Shown piece by piece: positions 62,779-64,000 of a stretch of 64,000 bases of DNA. Where the stretch lies: NCBI GenBank assembly GCA_003170315.1, contig PNAH01000028.1, positions 109,119 through 173,118 on the forward strand. The letters are read 5' to 3'. A program made the position numbers and the translations under genes. The stretch's first letter is position 1; every line of letters starts with the position of its first letter. This DNA is from Acidimicrobiaceae bacterium (lineage in GTDB: Bacteria > Actinomycetota > Acidimicrobiia > Acidimicrobiales > RAAP-2). The notes under the pieces are model-generated. The model searched no databases and had not been told where the DNA came from. It saw only the letters and a list, made by a program, of their open reading frames with translations.

Positions 62779-63692
62779 CAGGCCCGCACCGTAAGAGCTC
62801 GTCCCCGCACGAACATCCCATTGGGCTTGATGAGCAGCATCACGACCAGGAACCCAAAAGCAAAAACGAGCTGGTACGCCGACGAGGTGTACGTCCCAGC
62901 GATCGACATAACGAGGCCCAACACGACGGCGCCACCGAGCGTGGCGTACGGGCGTCCGAGCCCCCCGCCCACTGCCGCGGTGATGGATAGCAATAGAAAA
63001 CCATTGCCGACGGTCGGCGTGATCGTGCCAATCGTTTCTCCGTAAAGAAAGCCAGCGAATCCCGAAATGGCTCCGGCAACGGCCCAGGTCTGCATCACCA
63101 CGCTACGTGCCGGAATGCCGCTTACCTGCGCTAATTCGCGATTTTGCGATACCGCTCGAAGGGCCTTGCCCAGACGCGTCCTTTGCAAAAGTATGTACAT
63201 CAGTCCCGCGACTACCACGGCCGAGAGCATCACCCTGATCGTGAGGGTCGTCCATAGGAAGGGTCCCACGTGCAGGAGACTGCCCTGCGCGAACCCGTAC
63301 GAAACGCTCGCGCCCCCAAAGCCGATCAGCAACAGATTCTGCAATATGAGCGACGCGCCGAGCGTCGCGATGAGTGTTGACAACGGTTTTTGATTCCGGA
63401 ATCGTTCGATGAGTCCGAAGTTCAGCGCCGTGCCAGCGAGTGCACCAAAGATGGTGGCGATCATGGCGCATACGTAAAGATTCTGATGAAAATTAGTATC
63501 GCTAACGTACGCGGCGTACGCCCCGATGGTGAGCACCTCGCCGTGGGCCAAATTCACCACATTGCTCACGGCGTACTCGAGAGTAAAGGCCACTGCGGAG
63601 AGCGCGAGAATTGCGGCGACCGCCAAGCCCATCCCCAGGCTGATCCAAAAAATACTCATATCCCCCGAGACGCTGCGAAGCATCGGCTCCAT
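62778..63692 (-). CDS. livH: Branched-chain amino acid-type ABC transporter permease
   Basis: A permease of about 304 residues with eight or so membrane helices. Typical stretches are VAFTLEYAVSNVVNLAHGEVLTIGAYAAYVS, TRLGKALRAVSQNRELAQVSGIPARSVVMQTWAVAGAISGFAGFLYG and GGLGRPYATLGGAVVLGLVMS. The start is unsure: ATG at 63692 is used, with in-frame alternatives at TTG 63695, ATG 63680 and ATG 63659. It is the first gene of the liv unit. Confidence 0.9.
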   Translation of the reverse strand: MEPMLRSVSGDMSIFWISLGMGLAVAAILALSAVAFTLEYAVSNVVNLAHGEVLTIGAYAAYVSDTNFHQNLYVCAMIATIFGALAGTALNFGLIERFRNQKPLSTLIATLGASLILQNLLLIGFGGASVSYGFAQGSLLHVGPFLWTTLTIRVMLSAVVVAGLMYILLQRTRLGKALRAVSQNRELAQVSGIPARSVVMQTWAVAGAISGFAGFLYGETIGTITPTVGNGFLLLSITAAVGGGLGRPYATLGGAVVLGLVMSIAGTYTSSAYQLVFAFGFLVVMLLIKPNGMFVRGRALTVRA

Positions 63693-64000
63693 CAAATTCG
63701 GAGGGATACCTCAGACTGAATTGCTGCGAGAATAACACAGCAGATATGTCCAGAAATTTTGAGTCGTTGAAAAAATTTCATAGGGCACAAGTCCACCCGT
63801 ACCCGAGTCGCCGGTCCTACTGTTCGTTCGTCGACGCCCACAAGTGACATGCGAAACAACGTGGGTTCAGTGAGTCACAACCAATTCCCAACCAATTGTT
63901 CGTGAAGGGCTCGTCCGAACGCCACCTCTTCGATCCCCTTGCTGCGTCCGGTCTTTACGGACCCGAATCGTGCATTTGACGATCGAAGTCACCTCGATGA
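63693..64000. promoter_or_regulatory. Upstream region of the liv unit with operator-like inverted repeat
   Basis: No gene is supported to the window end. GAAATTTT (63753-63760) and AAAATTTC (63772-63779) form a perfect 8-bp inverted repeat with an 11-base spacer, about 60 bases before livH. On the minus strand TATTCT is a possible -10 between it and livH. A regulator of the liv genes could bind there. A short minus-strand frame near 63800-63990 has no recognisable family. Confidence 0.4.

Noticed and set aside
63800-64000. Short minus-strand frame ending in a Gly-Asn-Trp-Leu-like tail
   Set aside because: It is about 35 codons, blocked upstream by a stop, and resembles nothing I recognise.

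Overview
The window is high-GC and gene-dense and reads as a piece of an actinobacterial chromosome. Two WhiB genes, GTG starts with 4-base gene overlaps, a QcrC-QcrA-QcrB/CtaE respiratory branch, DUF2342, UPF0182 and PDZ-S16 genes ordered as in mycobacteria, and many apparently leaderless genes all support this. The class Acidimicrobiia is my best guess, as an inference. No rRNA, CRISPR array or intact transposase was seen.

Layout. 1-13034: nuoD (5' truncated) to nuoN, the type I NADH dehydrogenase operon, with an ATP-grasp gene coupled to its end (13031-13879). 13888-21516: single genes (two HAD phosphatases, a secreted protein, NTF2-like, a frameshifted isochorismatase, DinB/DUF664, VOC, and a 1004-residue MprF-like protein fused to a degenerate phosphoesterase-like domain). 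21522-24912: hemE-hemH-hemY. 25033-27339: a HelD-type ATPase behind a palindrome. 27395-31352: ctaE-qcrC-qcrA-qcrB. 31535-31693: a remnant of an IS605-type TnpB. 31715-36989: hutG-hutH-hutU-hutI for histidine degradation. 37038-41025: GNAT, then a MoxR-like AAA ATPase with a VWA partner. 41191-42556: a glutamate formimidoyltransferase-like gene between two whiB genes. 42752-52688: a small unknown, a DUF2342 protein without its zinc motif, a PDZ protein with a degenerate protease domain, a divergent MreB-like protein, a HEAT-repeat protein, a PDZ-S16 protease, a DivIVA-like protein with a Mu F-like tail, and UPF0182. 52943-54945: initiator tRNA plus an ECF sigma/CU044_5270 cassette bounded by a perfect 53-bp repeat of the tRNA 3' part. 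55075-56568: a dimethylformamidase-like protein. 56601-63692 (minus strand): livHMGF, livK, a family III CoA-transferase and an enoyl-CoA hydratase.

How the genes work together. Complex I passes electrons from NADH to quinone, and QcrCAB with CtaE belongs to the branch from quinol to oxygen; hemE, hemH and hemY make heme for such cytochromes. The hut genes and possibly the formimidoyltransferase break histidine down to glutamate. The liv transporter next to a CoA-transferase and an enoyl-CoA hydratase suggests import and CoA-dependent breakdown of a small organic acid or amino acid.

The most notable items are the tRNA-bounded sigma-factor cassette, several proteins that keep a fold but seem to have lost catalytic residues, two unusual domain fusions, and a repeated TANNNT-N6-start arrangement that marks leaderless genes and helps choose start codons.
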